A DNA stretch of 64,000 nucleotides from Paenibacillus sp. BSR1-1 (GTDB taxonomy: Bacteria; Bacillota; Bacilli; Bacillales; Cytobacillaceae). Under the pieces are notes generated by a model that saw only the letters and a program-made list of their open reading frames with translations, did not search any database and had not been told where the DNA came from. A program made the translations under genes and the position numbers. This document shows, one piece after another, positions 46,296-55,124 of this stretch; position 1 is the first letter of the stretch; each line of letters begins with the position of its first letter. Where the stretch lies: the NCBI RefSeq assembly GCF_030403775.1, contig NZ_JAQMWQ010000014.1, positions 1-64,000 of the forward strand, read 5' to 3'.

Positions 46296-46601
46296 ATGGA
46301 AGAAATTCAAACAATTACACCTGAGGAATTACAAAAGAAACTAGAAGCTGGGGAAAAACTAGAGCTTGTCGATGTAAGAGAAGATGAAGAGGTTGCTTCT
46401 GGAATGATTCCAGGTGCAAAGCATATTCGCATGGGAGACATACCTGCCAACCTCGATTATTTTGACAAGGATAAAGAATATATTTTTATCTGCCGCTCAA
46501 GCGGCCGCAGCGGGAATGTTTGCCATTATCTGCAAGACCAAGGCTACAAAGTCCGCAATATGGTTGGCGGAATGCTGAACTGGACAGGTGACACAAAATA
46601 A
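46296..46601 (+). CDS. ytwF: Rhodanese-domain protein (YtwF-like)
   Basis: A 101-residue single rhodanese domain. Visible features are LVDVREDEEVASGMIPGAKHI and the active-site loop CRSSGRSG with the persulfide cysteine. It may carry sulfur for transfer reactions. The ATG at 46296 is spaced better from AAAGG than the in-frame ATG at 46287. Terminators on both sides suggest a single-gene unit. Confidence 0.9.
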   Translation: MEEIQTITPEELQKKLEAGEKLELVDVREDEEVASGMIPGAKHIRMGDIPANLDYFDKDKEYIFICRSSGRSGNVCHYLQDQGYKVRNMVGGMLNWTGDTK

Positions 46602-46628
46602 CCGATTCCATTTGGAATCGGTTTTTAT
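46602..46628. terminator. Bidirectional terminator ytwF/ferric-reductase gene
   Basis: The hairpin ACCGATTCCA / TGGAATCGGT is followed by a T run, between convergent genes. Confidence 0.88.
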
Positions 46629-46633
46629 TTGCT

Positions 46634-47161
46634 TTATGGAGATACCTCAAGTTTTGGTTTACTCTTTTGCACCATGAAAACTATAAGTATAGTAGGAATA
46701 ATATTAACAGCTGCAATCACGACTGCCTGAAAATCCGTTCCAATAAAAAGGCCATGAATCGTAACGAATAAATATAGAATCGGATTAAGGGCATGTAATT
46801 TCCGCCATTTCTGATAGCCAATTTTTTTCCTCATTTTTGAGGTGACAATCGTCATGATTAAGAAATATAAAGAGAAAGCCCCCAAGGCCATTGGCAGCGG
46901 CTTATAGTCAGTATTAAAAGGAATCAATACTTCAATCCAATTAAAAGATATATAAGTATCAATCAACAAGAAACCAACATGGCCCAGGGTAAGAAACAGC
47001 GCCCAATTCGCAAGTGATTCATGCAAAACCAACGGAAGAGATACTTTATGTTTGCGCTTTTTTAGAACTTGAGTGTAAAGTCCAATGAGTACCGATAAGT
47101 ATAATAATAGGTAGGCTACTGTACCCGTCGCTCTAATTATATACCATTCAAACATTTCCAT
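46634..47161 (-). CDS. Ferric-reductase-like haem membrane protein
   Basis: A 175-residue protein with five to six membrane helices. Two histidine pairs, His47/His61 and His123/His136, are 14 and 13 residues apart on separate helices. This is the pattern that holds two b-haems across the membrane in ferric reductase/NADPH oxidase domains and in MsrQ/YedZ. No flavin or NAD domain is fused, so electrons must come from a partner. Its start overlaps the end of apbE by 14 bases, and it is the last gene of the operon. AGGCGTACAGA-type spacing before the ATG is weak, so coupling to apbE is likely. Confidence 0.85.
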   Translation of the reverse strand: MEMFEWYIIRATGTVAYLLLYLSVLIGLYTQVLKKRKHKVSLPLVLHESLANWALFLTLGHVGFLLIDTYISFNWIEVLIPFNTDYKPLPMALGAFSLYFLIMTIVTSKMRKKIGYQKWRKLHALNPILYLFVTIHGLFIGTDFQAVVIAAVNIIPTILIVFMVQKSKPKLEVSP

Positions 47162-48035
47162 TCTGTACGCCTCCTTCCCAAATCTCTCCGTCTTTATTAA
47201 TCAAAACGGCTAAGCACCCTTTTTTTATTAACCATTCTTTTCCTTTTTCTTCACCTAATAATAGGGCTGTTTTGGCCCAAACATCAGCTTCCAGGGCAGT
47301 TGGAGCCGTAACTGTTGCCGAAACAATTCTACTTTCAGATGGTTTTCCGGTACGGGAATCTATTAAATGATGTGCCTGTTTACCATTTAGGTTCCACTTT
47401 CTTTTCATGGAAGTAGATGTTGCCAGCGCCCCATCTTTTACCTGGATCGAAGAAATGATTTTTGTATTTTCAAATGGATTTTCAATTCCAATGTTCAATT
47501 GCCTTTGCAGGGAGCCAAAAATGCGAATATCCCCGCCAACATTGATAAACCCAAAGCCCATATTTTCTAAAAGCTTTGATGCCTTGTCAATAACCCATCC
47601 CTTGGCAATCCCTCCAAGGTCGATTTTGGTATGAAGAATAACCGACTGCAAATTTTCATTTAAAGTAAAAGGGTTTATAGCAGCAATCGTTGAGGGGGAA
47701 GCTATTTCTAGCTTTTGCCCTCTAATGGATTCAATAGATTTAGAATAGCCGATGCTTTCAAGTGCTGTTAAAACACCTGGATTAAAAATTCCATCCGTTT
47801 CTTTATAAAAGCTCTCTGCCATTGTCAATATTGAAAACATGTCGGCCGAAATAACAGCCTCTTTTTCAAGCTGCTGGTTAAGGAGCGAAAGTTCACTATC
47901 CTCTTTGAAACGGCTGCAGGTATCCTCTACATCTTCAAACAATTTATAAACCTGCATCAAATCATTCGCAAACAGCTCGCGGCTAACTGAAATCTTTACG
48001 ATTGTACTCATAGAGTTAAATTGATATTTATACAT
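47148..48035 (-). CDS. apbE: FAD:protein FMN transferase (ApbE), no signal peptide
   Basis: Attaches FMN through a phosphoester bond to Ser or Thr of a target protein. The 295 residues show GIFNPGV (82-88), DLGGIAKGW (139-147), NVGGDIR (165-171), HLIDSRTGKP (223-232) and TALEADVWAKT (246-256), the FAD and Mg sites of the family. There is no N-terminal signal peptide or lipobox (MYKYQFNSMSTIVK), so the enzyme looks cytosolic. Its ATG shares a base with the stop of the upstream small gene (TAATG), and its end overlaps the haem protein gene. Confidence 0.92.
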   Translation of the reverse strand: MYKYQFNSMSTIVKISVSRELFANDLMQVYKLFEDVEDTCSRFKEDSELSLLNQQLEKEAVISADMFSILTMAESFYKETDGIFNPGVLTALESIGYSKSIESIRGQKLEIASPSTIAAINPFTLNENLQSVILHTKIDLGGIAKGWVIDKASKLLENMGFGFINVGGDIRIFGSLQRQLNIGIENPFENTKIISSIQVKDGALATSTSMKRKWNLNGKQAHHLIDSRTGKPSESRIVSATVTAPTALEADVWAKTALLLGEEKGKEWLIKKGCLAVLINKDGEIWEGGVQNGNV

Positions 48036-48406
48036 TAGGTTCCACCCGTTGTTGTATCAAACCCGCCATGATGTCCAAAACCATGACCGCCTTCATTTGA
48101 AAATTGATCTTGCCCGCTGCTATTGCCAACTTGATTATTGCTGTCAAAATTATCAGCAGTCCCTTGATCGTTTTGATTAAATTGACTATCTCCTCCCCAC
48201 GAACTGCCTTGTTCTGGTTGCTGCCTGAAATTAGAACTGTCCTGATTCTGCTGATTAGAATTATTGTTAGAGGGCTGCCCTTGATTGATTGCAACTTTAT
48301 TATTAGTGTTAAATCCATTGGATAATCCAAGATAAGAAACCATGCCAGCGACTAATGCCAGGCTGCCAAAGCTGACTCCCCAAGAGATTTTTTGTTTTTT
48401 ATCCAT
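48035..48406 (-). CDS. Small membrane-anchored Asn/Gln-rich protein with candidate flavinylation tail
   Basis: A 123-residue protein. Residues 1-6 (MDKKQK) are basic, residues about 8-28 form one membrane helix or uncleaved signal, 38-103 are Asn/Gln/Ser-rich and probably unstructured, 106-116 are Gly/His-rich (GGHGFGHHGGF), and the protein ends DTTTGGT (117-123). That ending resembles the ApbE target D-x-x-S/T-G-A-T/S. The next gene is apbE, joined by a one-base stop/start overlap. The ATG at 48406 follows AAAGGAGC. I know no named family for it. Confidence 0.75.
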   Translation of the reverse strand: MDKKQKISWGVSFGSLALVAGMVSYLGLSNGFNTNNKVAINQGQPSNNNSNQQNQDSSNFRQQPEQGSSWGGDSQFNQNDQGTADNFDSNNQVGNSSGQDQFSNEGGHGFGHHGGFDTTTGGT

Positions 48407-48462
48407 TGCTAAAGCTCCTTTCAAACTTGAAAATGTCTTTCTAGAAAATAATTTACAAGCTC

Positions 48463-48481
48463 AAACTTAAAATAAACTTAA
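48463..48481 (-). promoter_or_regulatory. Direct repeat upstream of the flavin/haem operon
   Basis: On the minus strand TTAAGTTT occurs twice with an 11-bp period, 57 bases before the first start codon. An 11-bp tandem arrangement is typical of OmpR-family response regulators such as PhoP. The identity of the regulator is unknown. Confidence 0.35.
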
Positions 48482-48554
48482 CTTTTTTAAGAGATTAATT
48501 TTTAAAATTCAGAAAAATGGTGATAATGGTAGAAAAAAAGAAAGGGAGAGTACC

Positions 48555-48740
48555 ATGATACAGGTCAAATTGTTTGATCGCGAGCATGAAAAGGATTTAG
48601 AAAAGGAAATGAATCATTTTTTACGAGGGTTGGATGAAAAGAGTCTATTAGATATTAAATATAATGTGGCAGCGATGACAGAAGAAGAAGAGGAAGAACA
48701 AATTTATTGTTTTTCAGCGATGATTATATATAAGGCCTGA
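48555..48740 (+). CDS. cse60: Sporulation protein Cse60-like
   Basis: A 61-residue acidic protein (MIQVKLFDREHEKDLEKEMN ... EEEEEEQIYCFSAMIIYKA). It closely resembles B. subtilis Cse60, a small protein made under sigma-E in the mother cell. AAAGGGAGAG precedes the ATG. I could not find a convincing sigma-E promoter. Confidence 0.8.
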   Translation: MIQVKLFDREHEKDLEKEMNHFLRGLDEKSLLDIKYNVAAMTEEEEEEQIYCFSAMIIYKA

Positions 48741-48761
48741 TTATTAATATCAGGCCTTTTT
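48733..48761. terminator. Bidirectional terminator cse60/ytfP
   Basis: The hairpin AAGGCCTGAT / ATCAGGCCTT is followed by TTTT. Confidence 0.85.
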
Positions 48762-50018
48762 GGCATCAATAGCAGCGTTGGTTCCAGCCAATCTTCCCGT
48801 TACAAGAGCAGAGGTGATATTATATCCGCCAGTGTAACCATGAATATCTAGTATTTCACCGCAAAAATAAAGGCCGCTCGTGAATTTTGAGCCCATTGTC
48901 TGCGGTTCGATTTCTTTTACGGAAACCCCGCCGCCAGTTACGAAAGCTTTTTCCAAAGGAAGGGTTCCATTAACTTTAATCATAAAATGCTTACAGCTTT
49001 TTGCAAAACTGCGGAATTTTTCATTGGAAATCGTGCCGCCTTGCTCTGTGGCCTCAATTCCATTGTGCTCTAATAGAAAAAGGAGATATCGTTCTGGAAG
49101 CAGTCCTTTCAAAGTGTTCTTGATACTTTTCTTAGGTTCCGTTTTTACAAGCTTCACAATTTCTTGAAATAGTTCCTCTTCTTTTTTATCTGGAAGAGCG
49201 TCAAGGCTCATCGTTACTTCTTTCAGATTCCACTTTTTCAATGCTTTTACAACGAACTGACTGCAGCGGAGTACCGCTGGACCACTGATTCCAAAATGGG
49301 TAAAAATCATATCCATCCGGTGAGAAATGAGCGGCTTCCCTTTTGGATTTAACACACTTAGGTCAATATCTCTTAAAGAAAGACCTTGGAGGGAATTATC
49401 TCGAATAAATGGTTCACTTGACGTGACCGGAACCTCCGTTGGAAACAGTTCTGTAACCGTATGTCCTGCTTTTTCCGCCCAGGCATAGCCATCTCCAGTT
49501 GATCCTGTATGGGGAACAGACTTGCCTCCAACGGCAATGACAATGGATTTTGCCCCGATTTTTTGCCCGTCCCTTAACATTACTCCTGAAACATGACCAT
49601 TTTCATACAAAACATCTGCTACAGGGCTATTTTTAAATACCTTCACCCGCAGCTTTTCCAATTGAGTTAATAAAGCATCAACGACAGACTGTGCTTTATC
49701 AGATATGGGGAACATCCGCCCATGATCTTCTTCCTTTAATGCGATTCCTAATCCCTCAAAGAACTTAATAATATCTTCATTGTTGAAAATAGAGAAAGCA
49801 CTATACAAAAACTTGCCGTTACCAGGCAAGTGCTTAATGATTTCTTCTACGGGCAGGCGATTGGTTACATTACAACGTCCGCCGCCGGAAATCGCCAGCT
49901 TTCTTCCAAGCTTGTCCCCTTTATCAATTAACAGCACCTTAGCCCCTTTTTCGCCCGCAGCAATGGCTGCCATTAAACCTGAAGGGCCGCCGCCAATGAC
50001 TATGACATCAAATTCCAT
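48750..50018 (-). CDS. ytfP: HI0933-family flavoprotein (YtfP-like)
   Basis: A 422-residue NAD(P)/FAD-dependent oxidoreductase of the HI0933/BaiN family. The FAD dinucleotide motif [26 protein letters not shown] is at the N-terminus, GGGRCNVTN follows at about residue 45-55, and the C-terminal FAD contact [15 protein letters not shown] is intact. The reaction is unknown. The ATG at 50018 gives a normal length; a GTG at 50045 adds nine residues with no better ribosome-binding site. Confidence 0.9.
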   Translation of the reverse strand: MEFDVIVIGGGPSGLMAAIAAGEKGAKVLLIDKGDKLGRKLAISGGGRCNVTNRLPVEEIIKHLPGNGKFLYSAFSIFNNEDIIKFFEGLGIALKEEDHGRMFPISDKAQSVVDALLTQLEKLRVKVFKNSPVADVLYENGHVSGVMLRDGQKIGAKSIVIAVGGKSVPHTGSTGDGYAWAEKAGHTVTELFPTEVPVTSSEPFIRDNSLQGLSLRDIDLSVLNPKGKPLISHRMDMIFTHFGISGPAVLRCSQFVVKALKKWNLKEVTMSLDALPDKKEEELFQEIVKLVKTEPKKSIKNTLKGLLPERYLLFLLEHNGIEATEQGGTISNEKFRSFAKSCKHFMIKVNGTLPLEKAFVTGGGVSVKEIEPQTMGSKFTSGLYFCGEILDIHGYTGGYNITSALVTGRLAGTNAAIDAKKA

Positions 50019-50377
50019 AATTGCACCAACTTTAAATAGATTCACCTCATTATAAACATTTCATGGTGAAAATAAACGATTTTTCGCAAATTTAACTTGG
50101 TTGTTAGTAGCATCAGAGGGAAAAGAGTTGTAAACTACTAATAGTGTGCAAAAAAAGTCGAATTTTTTATGGATGGCTATTTTCGCAAAGATTGTTGTTT
50201 TTCGTATAAGTTCATCAACACGATCTTAGATTCTTCGTGGCATCTTTTCGTAAGAACATTTGCGAAAATTGCCTAGAGACTTTGTAAAGCCCCTTAATAA
50301 GTACCAACAAAAACAAAGTTTACGAAAAAAGCCTTTGTGAAAGTGCGCACGTATTTCTTCGGGTAGGAAGGGATTCT
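50019..50377. other. Divergent gap ytfP/ytgP
   Basis: This 359-bp gap contains a family B element (50175-50333) and otherwise AT-rich DNA. The ytgP gene has GGTAGGAAGGG just before its ATG. No other feature was recognised. Confidence 0.6.
50175..50333. mobile_element. MITE-like element, family B, copy 3 (159 bp)
   Basis: This copy has the same sequence and direction as the 21.4-kb copy: it begins GGCTATTTTCGCAAAGATTG and ends TACGAAAAAAGCC. The flanks (TTATGGAT and TTTGTGAA) do not match well, so no target duplication can be claimed. It lies 44 bases before ytgP. Confidence 0.83.
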
Positions 50378-52015
50378 ATGCAATCTAAGCTTTTAAGAGG
50401 AACATTTATTTTAACATTTGGAACAATACTATCGAAAATTCTTGGATTAATTTACGTTATTCCATTCTTTCAAATAGTCGGTCGGTCAGGGACGACCCTT
50501 TATCAATTTTCCTATGTTCCATACACCATTTTTATAAGTGTCGCAACCGCAGGCGTCCCGCTTGCTGTCTCAAAGTTTATTTCAAAATACAATGCCCTTG
50601 AGGAATATGGAGTCGGCCGGAAATTATTCAAATCAGGGCTAATGGTTATGTTATTAACCGGTTTTTTTGCATTCCTAGTCATGTATTTTGCATCACCGAC
50701 ATTAGCTGAAATGAGCATTAGCGGCGATAAAAAGGCGAATTTATCAGAGGTTACAACCGTCATGCGTGCAGTGAGTTTTGCCTTAATCGTTGTCCCGTTT
50801 ATGAGTTTAATCCGCGGCTATTTTCAAGGTCATCAATCGATGGGGCCATCTGCTCTTTCACAAGTAGTAGAGCAAATTGTCCGAATTGCATTTACTCTGC
50901 TGGGCGCATATGTTGTATTGCATATGTTTAATGGAAAAATGGTAACGGCTGTTAGTGTAGCTACGTTTGCTGCGTTTATTGGGGCAATCGGAGGACTGCT
51001 CGTTTTATTTTGGTATTGGTACAAAAGAAAGCCTTATTTAGACGAGTTACTTCAACATGATAAAGGAACCATGGATATTTCCCTTAAAGAAATATATAAA
51101 GAAATCTTTATCTCGGCTTTTCCATTTGTATTGGTGGGGATTGCCAATCCATTATTTCAAGCCATTGACCAATTCACCTTTAGTAAGGCAATGGCCGAAT
51201 TAGGGAAGGCGCCAAAATTAGCGGAATCCTTTTTCTCTATTTTGAATTTTGAATCACATAAAATCGTCATCATACCTGTCTCACTTGCGACTGCCTTTTC
51301 GTTAACACTTGTACCTAGTATAACAAAGGCTTTCATTGAAGGAGATAGAAACAGTCTAAACCGGCAGCTTGACCAAACCTTTCAGGTTCTATTATTTTTA
51401 ACTTTACCTGCGGCCATTGGGTTATCGTTATTAGCAGAACCGGTATACACGGCATTTTATCAGCATGATTTGCTTGGGGCAGGAGTATTAAGGGTTTATG
51501 CTCCAGTGGCTATTCTCTTTTCCCTTTATTCTGTTACAGCCGCAATTCTACAGGGAATTAATGAGCAGCGCTATACTATTTTAAGCCTGCTGGTTGGCTT
51601 ATTAATAAAATTAACCTTAAATATTCCTTTGATTAAAATGATGGAAACAAAAGGGGCCGTCTTAGCGACAACCTTAGGTTATACCGCAGCGATTATCATT
51701 AATTTAATCGTTATTAAATTGTTCGCCCGCTATCCATTCCGACTTGTATGGAGGAGAAGCTTGTTAATTATTTTCTTTGCGGTAATGATGTGGGCAGGGA
51801 CAGAAATCGTATATAAATTATTATTACTATTCCTTTCACCAGCCTCGAAAGTACAATCTGTTTTGATTATCCTAATCAGTGCTGGTGTTGGAGCCGGAAT
51901 CTATTTTTACCTGGGGCTAAAATCAGGTCTTGCGAGACTCCTATTCGGTGATAGGATAGATCGATTAATGACAAAATTAAAAATACCAGGAAGGAGGGGA
52001 ACTCTTGAGAATTGA
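50378..52015 (+). CDS. ytgP: MurJ-type lipid II flippase (YtgP)
   Basis: A 545-residue MATE/MOP-superfamily membrane protein with about 14 helices. It matches the Bacillus YtgP/SpoVB group; YtgP is a MurJ-type flippase that moves the peptidoglycan precursor lipid II outward. Typical segments are GTILSKILGLIYVIPFF, GTTLYQFSYVPYTIF and SLIRGYFQGHQSMGPSALSQVVEQIVRI. Its end overlaps ytzG by 11 bases. Confidence 0.9.
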   Translation: MQSKLLRGTFILTFGTILSKILGLIYVIPFFQIVGRSGTTLYQFSYVPYTIFISVATAGVPLAVSKFISKYNALEEYGVGRKLFKSGLMVMLLTGFFAFLVMYFASPTLAEMSISGDKKANLSEVTTVMRAVSFALIVVPFMSLIRGYFQGHQSMGPSALSQVVEQIVRIAFTLLGAYVVLHMFNGKMVTAVSVATFAAFIGAIGGLLVLFWYWYKRKPYLDELLQHDKGTMDISLKEIYKEIFISAFPFVLVGIANPLFQAIDQFTFSKAMAELGKAPKLAESFFSILNFESHKIVIIPVSLATAFSLTLVPSITKAFIEGDRNSLNRQLDQTFQVLLFLTLPAAIGLSLLAEPVYTAFYQHDLLGAGVLRVYAPVAILFSLYSVTAAILQGINEQRYTILSLLVGLLIKLTLNIPLIKMMETKGAVLATTLGYTAAIIINLIVIKLFARYPFRLVWRRSLLIIFFAVMMWAGTEIVYKLLLLFLSPASKVQSVLIILISAGVGAGIYFYLGLKSGLARLLFGDRIDRLMTKLKIPGRRGTLEN

Positions 52016-52724
52016 TAAAATGCTGGCCAATCTCGGCTACGGGAGCCGGAAAGAAGTCAAACAGCTGTTAAAAAGCGGTGCCGTTAAGGTGGACGATGCG
52101 ATTGTGAAGGATGCTAAACAGCATGTTGACCCAAACACACAAACAGTCATGTTAAACGGTGAAGTCATTGAATATAAAGAGTTTATTTATTTAATGATGA
52201 ACAAGCCTCCGGGAGTTTTATCGGCAACGGAGGATAATCAAGGTGAAACAGTTATCGATTTATTGGAGCTTGAAGATCAAGTCTATGAGCCATTTCCGGT
52301 AGGCAGGCTGGATAAGGATACAGAGGGATTACTGATAATCACAAATGACGGGCAATTGGCGCATCGATTGCTTTCTCCTAAAAAGCATGTTCCCAAAACC
52401 TATTTTGCTGTCATTGACAGGGAAGTAACGGAGGAAGACGTGGAGGCATTTGCCAAAGGAGTCACATTGGATGACGGTTATGAAACAAAACCAGGTGAAT
52501 TGAAAATCTTAAAATCGGGGATTCGTTCGGATATTGAGTTGACCATCACCGAAGGAAAATTCCATCAGGTAAAAAGAATGTTCCAAGCGGTCGGAAAAAG
52601 AGTAGTCTACTTGCAAAGGATTTCAATGGGTCCGCTTGCGTTGGATGAAACACTTGAGCTTGGCGAATACAGGGAATTAACGGATGAAGAAGTGGAATTA
52701 TTAAAAGACTATCAAGTAAAGTGA
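52005..52724 (+). CDS. ytzG: Pseudouridine synthase, RsuA family (YtzG)
   Basis: A 239-residue RNA pseudouridine synthase. An S4 RNA-binding domain (MRIDKMLANLGYGSRKEVKQ) is followed by the catalytic motif VGRLDKDTEGLLIITNDG with the Asp nucleophile. It probably modifies the 16S rRNA position served by RsuA. A TTG start follows AAGGAGGGG inside the end of ytgP, so the two are coupled. A terminator follows. Confidence 0.92.
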   Translation: MRIDKMLANLGYGSRKEVKQLLKSGAVKVDDAIVKDAKQHVDPNTQTVMLNGEVIEYKEFIYLMMNKPPGVLSATEDNQGETVIDLLELEDQVYEPFPVGRLDKDTEGLLIITNDGQLAHRLLSPKKHVPKTYFAVIDREVTEEDVEAFAKGVTLDDGYETKPGELKILKSGIRSDIELTITEGKFHQVKRMFQAVGKRVVYLQRISMGPLALDETLELGEYRELTDEEVELLKDYQVK

Positions 52725-52750
52725 AAAAGCAGCCAATTGGCTGCTTTTTC
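52724..52750. terminator. Bidirectional terminator ytzG / TolB-like gene
   Basis: The hairpin AAAGCAGCCAA / TTGGCTGCTTT is followed by T bases. Confidence 0.88.
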
Positions 52751-52751
52751 G

Positions 52752-54020
52752 TTATTTCTTTTCTGCAAAAAAATCATACGTCTGAATATTTTTAATCCAT
52801 AATTTTTCATTTTGTCCATTGGAATCGGAAATCCATAAATCCTGCTTATGAAAGTCGGCGATATCCCTTTTTCGCAGCCAGGTTAATTTGTTGGCGGCGG
52901 GAATGAATTGAGGCTGATAATCACCGAAATCTTTAGGCGGGTGTGTAATTTGGGATTGAGTTTGTTCTTTTATTTTGATCATAAATAGAGAAGGATCTGG
53001 TCGATTCTTTGCCTCATTGGACCAATCCGTTTCCTTAACCCTTGAAACATAAATTGAATTGTCATCCATCCATGTAAAGCCCATCTCTGCGAAATGGGCT
53101 GGTGTAAGGGTTGCCGATTTAAAGACAGGCATTTCGGTAATTTTCATATCCTTATTCTTAAAGCCTAAGACAATTCTTCCGCCGCCGGCAATATATCCCA
53201 ATAGATTTTGGGAGTATGCCCATTTGGGAGAATTCCCCTCATTTATAGTTTCATCTAATACCGCAAAATTTTGCCCGTCAGCACCAATGACACAAACCAT
53301 ATTGCTGTCCATAGCCCATGAGGCAGTTGGGGGACTAACAATAAAGGAAACCCAGCTGCCATCAGAGGAAAAATGAAAATCCCAGGCATAAGACGCTACC
53401 ATGTTGACATTTCCTTTTTTTAGTTCATTGGGAATGGTAAATAACTGCTTCACGTTTTTTGTAAAGCTTGTCATTTTGGCTAAATCCTTTTCAAGTCCAA
53501 TTTTAAAAAGAATGGGATTTGTCCATCCATCCGGCCTTAAGGAAGCACTTGAGGCTGTAATGAAGGATTTTCCATCCGGATACCAATTATAATCCCCAAC
53601 ACCTAAAGCAATGTTATAAAAATGTTCAAGGTTCGAGACGTTTAAAACCCATCCGCTTTTGAAGGCAATAATATTTTCAACGGGAGACCACTTTGGATTA
53701 GTCCCGTCACTTGTGATTCTAATATGCTTTTTCGTGTCGACATTATAAATCCATATTTCAGAACGCGAGTCCGCGTTAGGGTTTGGCTTTTTCCTAGGCT
53801 CAATTTGATACAAAATCCATTTCCCATCATGGGACCATTGCGGCTGATAGGAATGCTCGGAGGGCTCTTTTGTGATTCTTGTTTCCTTCCCATTCATTTT
53901 AAGCCATACAAATCCTTCTCTATAGAAGGCAACTTTGACTTTGTTTTCAATTGGTGCAGCATGTGCCATATTGGGAACGAGTAAAAACAACACAATTAAA
54001 ATCCAAAAATACTTTTTCAT
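52752..54020 (-). CDS. Secreted TolB-like beta-propeller protein
   Basis: A 422-residue protein with a Sec signal peptide (MKKYFWILIVLFLLVPNMAHA, cleavage likely after AHA). The mature part holds TolB/WD-type blades (PQWSHDGKWILYQI, NPKWSPVENIIAFKS, DYNWYPDGKSFITASS, DFHFSSDGSWVSFIV, QPQFIPAANKLTWLR). No catalytic domain is fused. A role as an extracellular binding protein is possible but unproven. It stands alone between terminators. Confidence 0.8.
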   Translation of the reverse strand: MKKYFWILIVLFLLVPNMAHAAPIENKVKVAFYREGFVWLKMNGKETRITKEPSEHSYQPQWSHDGKWILYQIEPRKKPNPNADSRSEIWIYNVDTKKHIRITSDGTNPKWSPVENIIAFKSGWVLNVSNLEHFYNIALGVGDYNWYPDGKSFITASSASLRPDGWTNPILFKIGLEKDLAKMTSFTKNVKQLFTIPNELKKGNVNMVASYAWDFHFSSDGSWVSFIVSPPTASWAMDSNMVCVIGADGQNFAVLDETINEGNSPKWAYSQNLLGYIAGGGRIVLGFKNKDMKITEMPVFKSATLTPAHFAEMGFTWMDDNSIYVSRVKETDWSNEAKNRPDPSLFMIKIKEQTQSQITHPPKDFGDYQPQFIPAANKLTWLRKRDIADFHKQDLWISDSNGQNEKLWIKNIQTYDFFAEKK

Positions 54021-54185
54021 TCTTTCACCTCATCTTCAATTATTTTCCACATGAATTGAAGAATTATGAGGGGAATTAGTATCTTTTACCATGCAATATT
54101 AGTTTTCCATAAAAAAAGGAACTATGGGTAAATTAATAATATTTACTTGCGATAATTACCTTTTTATCTTAGGGGGACAGCGTTC

Positions 54186-54998
54186 ATGAAACTGACACAT
54201 GAGCAGGCAATTGAATTACACGGCTTTAATAACCTTACTAAATCTCTTAGTTTTAATATGTATGATATTTGCTTTACGAGAACCCGGGAAGAGCGTGAGG
54301 CTTATCTAAAGTACATTGATGAGCAATATAGTGCGGATAGATTGCAAAATATATTGAAACATGTTTCCGATATTATTGGGGCACATGTTTTAAATGTTGC
54401 CAGCCAGGATTTTGAGCCGGCAGGTGCAAGCGTCACCTTGCTTGTATCTGAAGGACCTGTTGCAGCAAACGCCCCAGAAGAAGCATTCGAGGAATCTCCT
54501 GGTCCTTTGCCGGAATCTGTCGTGATGCAATTAGATAAGAGTCATATTACGGTTCATACATACCCTGAATTTCATCCTGATGAAGGAATAAGTACATTTA
54601 GGGCCGATATTGATGTTTCAACCTGCGGCGAAATATCCCCGCTTAAGGCACTGCATTATCTGATTCGCTCGTTTGAAACTGACGTTATGACGATCGATTA
54701 CCGAGTACGCGGCTTTACAAGGGACAAAACGGGACACAAGCTATTTATCGATCATGAAATCAGCTCAATCCAAAATTACATACCTGATGATGTAGGTGAA
54801 TTGTTCGATATGATTGATGTTAATGTCTATCAGGAAAATATTTTTCATACGAAATGCAAACTGCGTGAATTTGATTTAAATAATTATTTATTTGGGTATA
54901 CGAAGGATAAATTAACTCCGGATGAACACATTGAAATTACAGAAAGATTAAAGCTGGAAATGGACGAGATCTTTTACGGAAAAAATATTGTGCAATAG
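54186..54998 (+). CDS. speD: S-adenosylmethionine decarboxylase proenzyme, E. coli type
   Basis: Decarboxylates SAM for spermidine synthesis. The 270 residues match the long class 1A enzyme of E. coli, not the ~126-residue class 1B enzyme of B. subtilis. The self-cleavage site is Lys118-Ser119 in [14 protein letters not shown], giving the pyruvoyl group; [19 protein letters not shown] and [10 protein letters not shown] follow. GGGGGACAGCG precedes the ATG. No spermidine synthase gene is adjacent. Confidence 0.95.
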   Translation: MKLTHEQAIELHGFNNLTKSLSFNMYDICFTRTREEREAYLKYIDEQYSADRLQNILKHVSDIIGAHVLNVASQDFEPAGASVTLLVSEGPVAANAPEEAFEESPGPLPESVVMQLDKSHITVHTYPEFHPDEGISTFRADIDVSTCGEISPLKALHYLIRSFETDVMTIDYRVRGFTRDKTGHKLFIDHEISSIQNYIPDDVGELFDMIDVNVYQENIFHTKCKLREFDLNNYLFGYTKDKLTPDEHIEITERLKLEMDEIFYGKNIVQ

Positions 54999-55022
54999 AG
55001 CTCAATTCCAGAGCTCTTTTTT
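54997..55022 (+). terminator. Terminator after speD
   Basis: GAGCTC repeated as a self-complementary pair around AATTCCA, followed by TTTTTT. Confidence 0.7.
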
Positions 55023-55031
55023 AAATAATGC

Positions 55032-55084
55032 TTGACGTGAAACCAAATGGTGTTATATTATCTTAATGTGAAACCAAATGGTTT
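55032..55084 (+). promoter_or_regulatory. Promoter and two operators of the SRPBCC/arsR operon
   Basis: TTGACG (55032) and TATATT (55054) form a promoter with a 16-bp spacer. AAACCAAATGGTGT (55040-55053) fills the spacer and AAACCAAATGGTTT (55071-55084), a perfect palindrome around AA, lies 31 bp further, about three helical turns. The downstream ArsR repressor is the likely ligand-controlled binder. Binding would block both -10/-35 and elongation. Confidence 0.75.
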
Positions 55085-55124
55085 CGTATTTGGGTTGTTT
55101 AAGAAATTTGAGGAGGATATACAA

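Noticed and set aside
48425..48554. Sigma-E promoter for cse60
   Set aside because: No ATA/CATA-type pair with suitable spacing was convincing, although sigma-E control is expected from the family.
50175..50333. Target duplication at family B copy 3
   Set aside because: The flanking octamers match at only about half of the positions, which could be chance.
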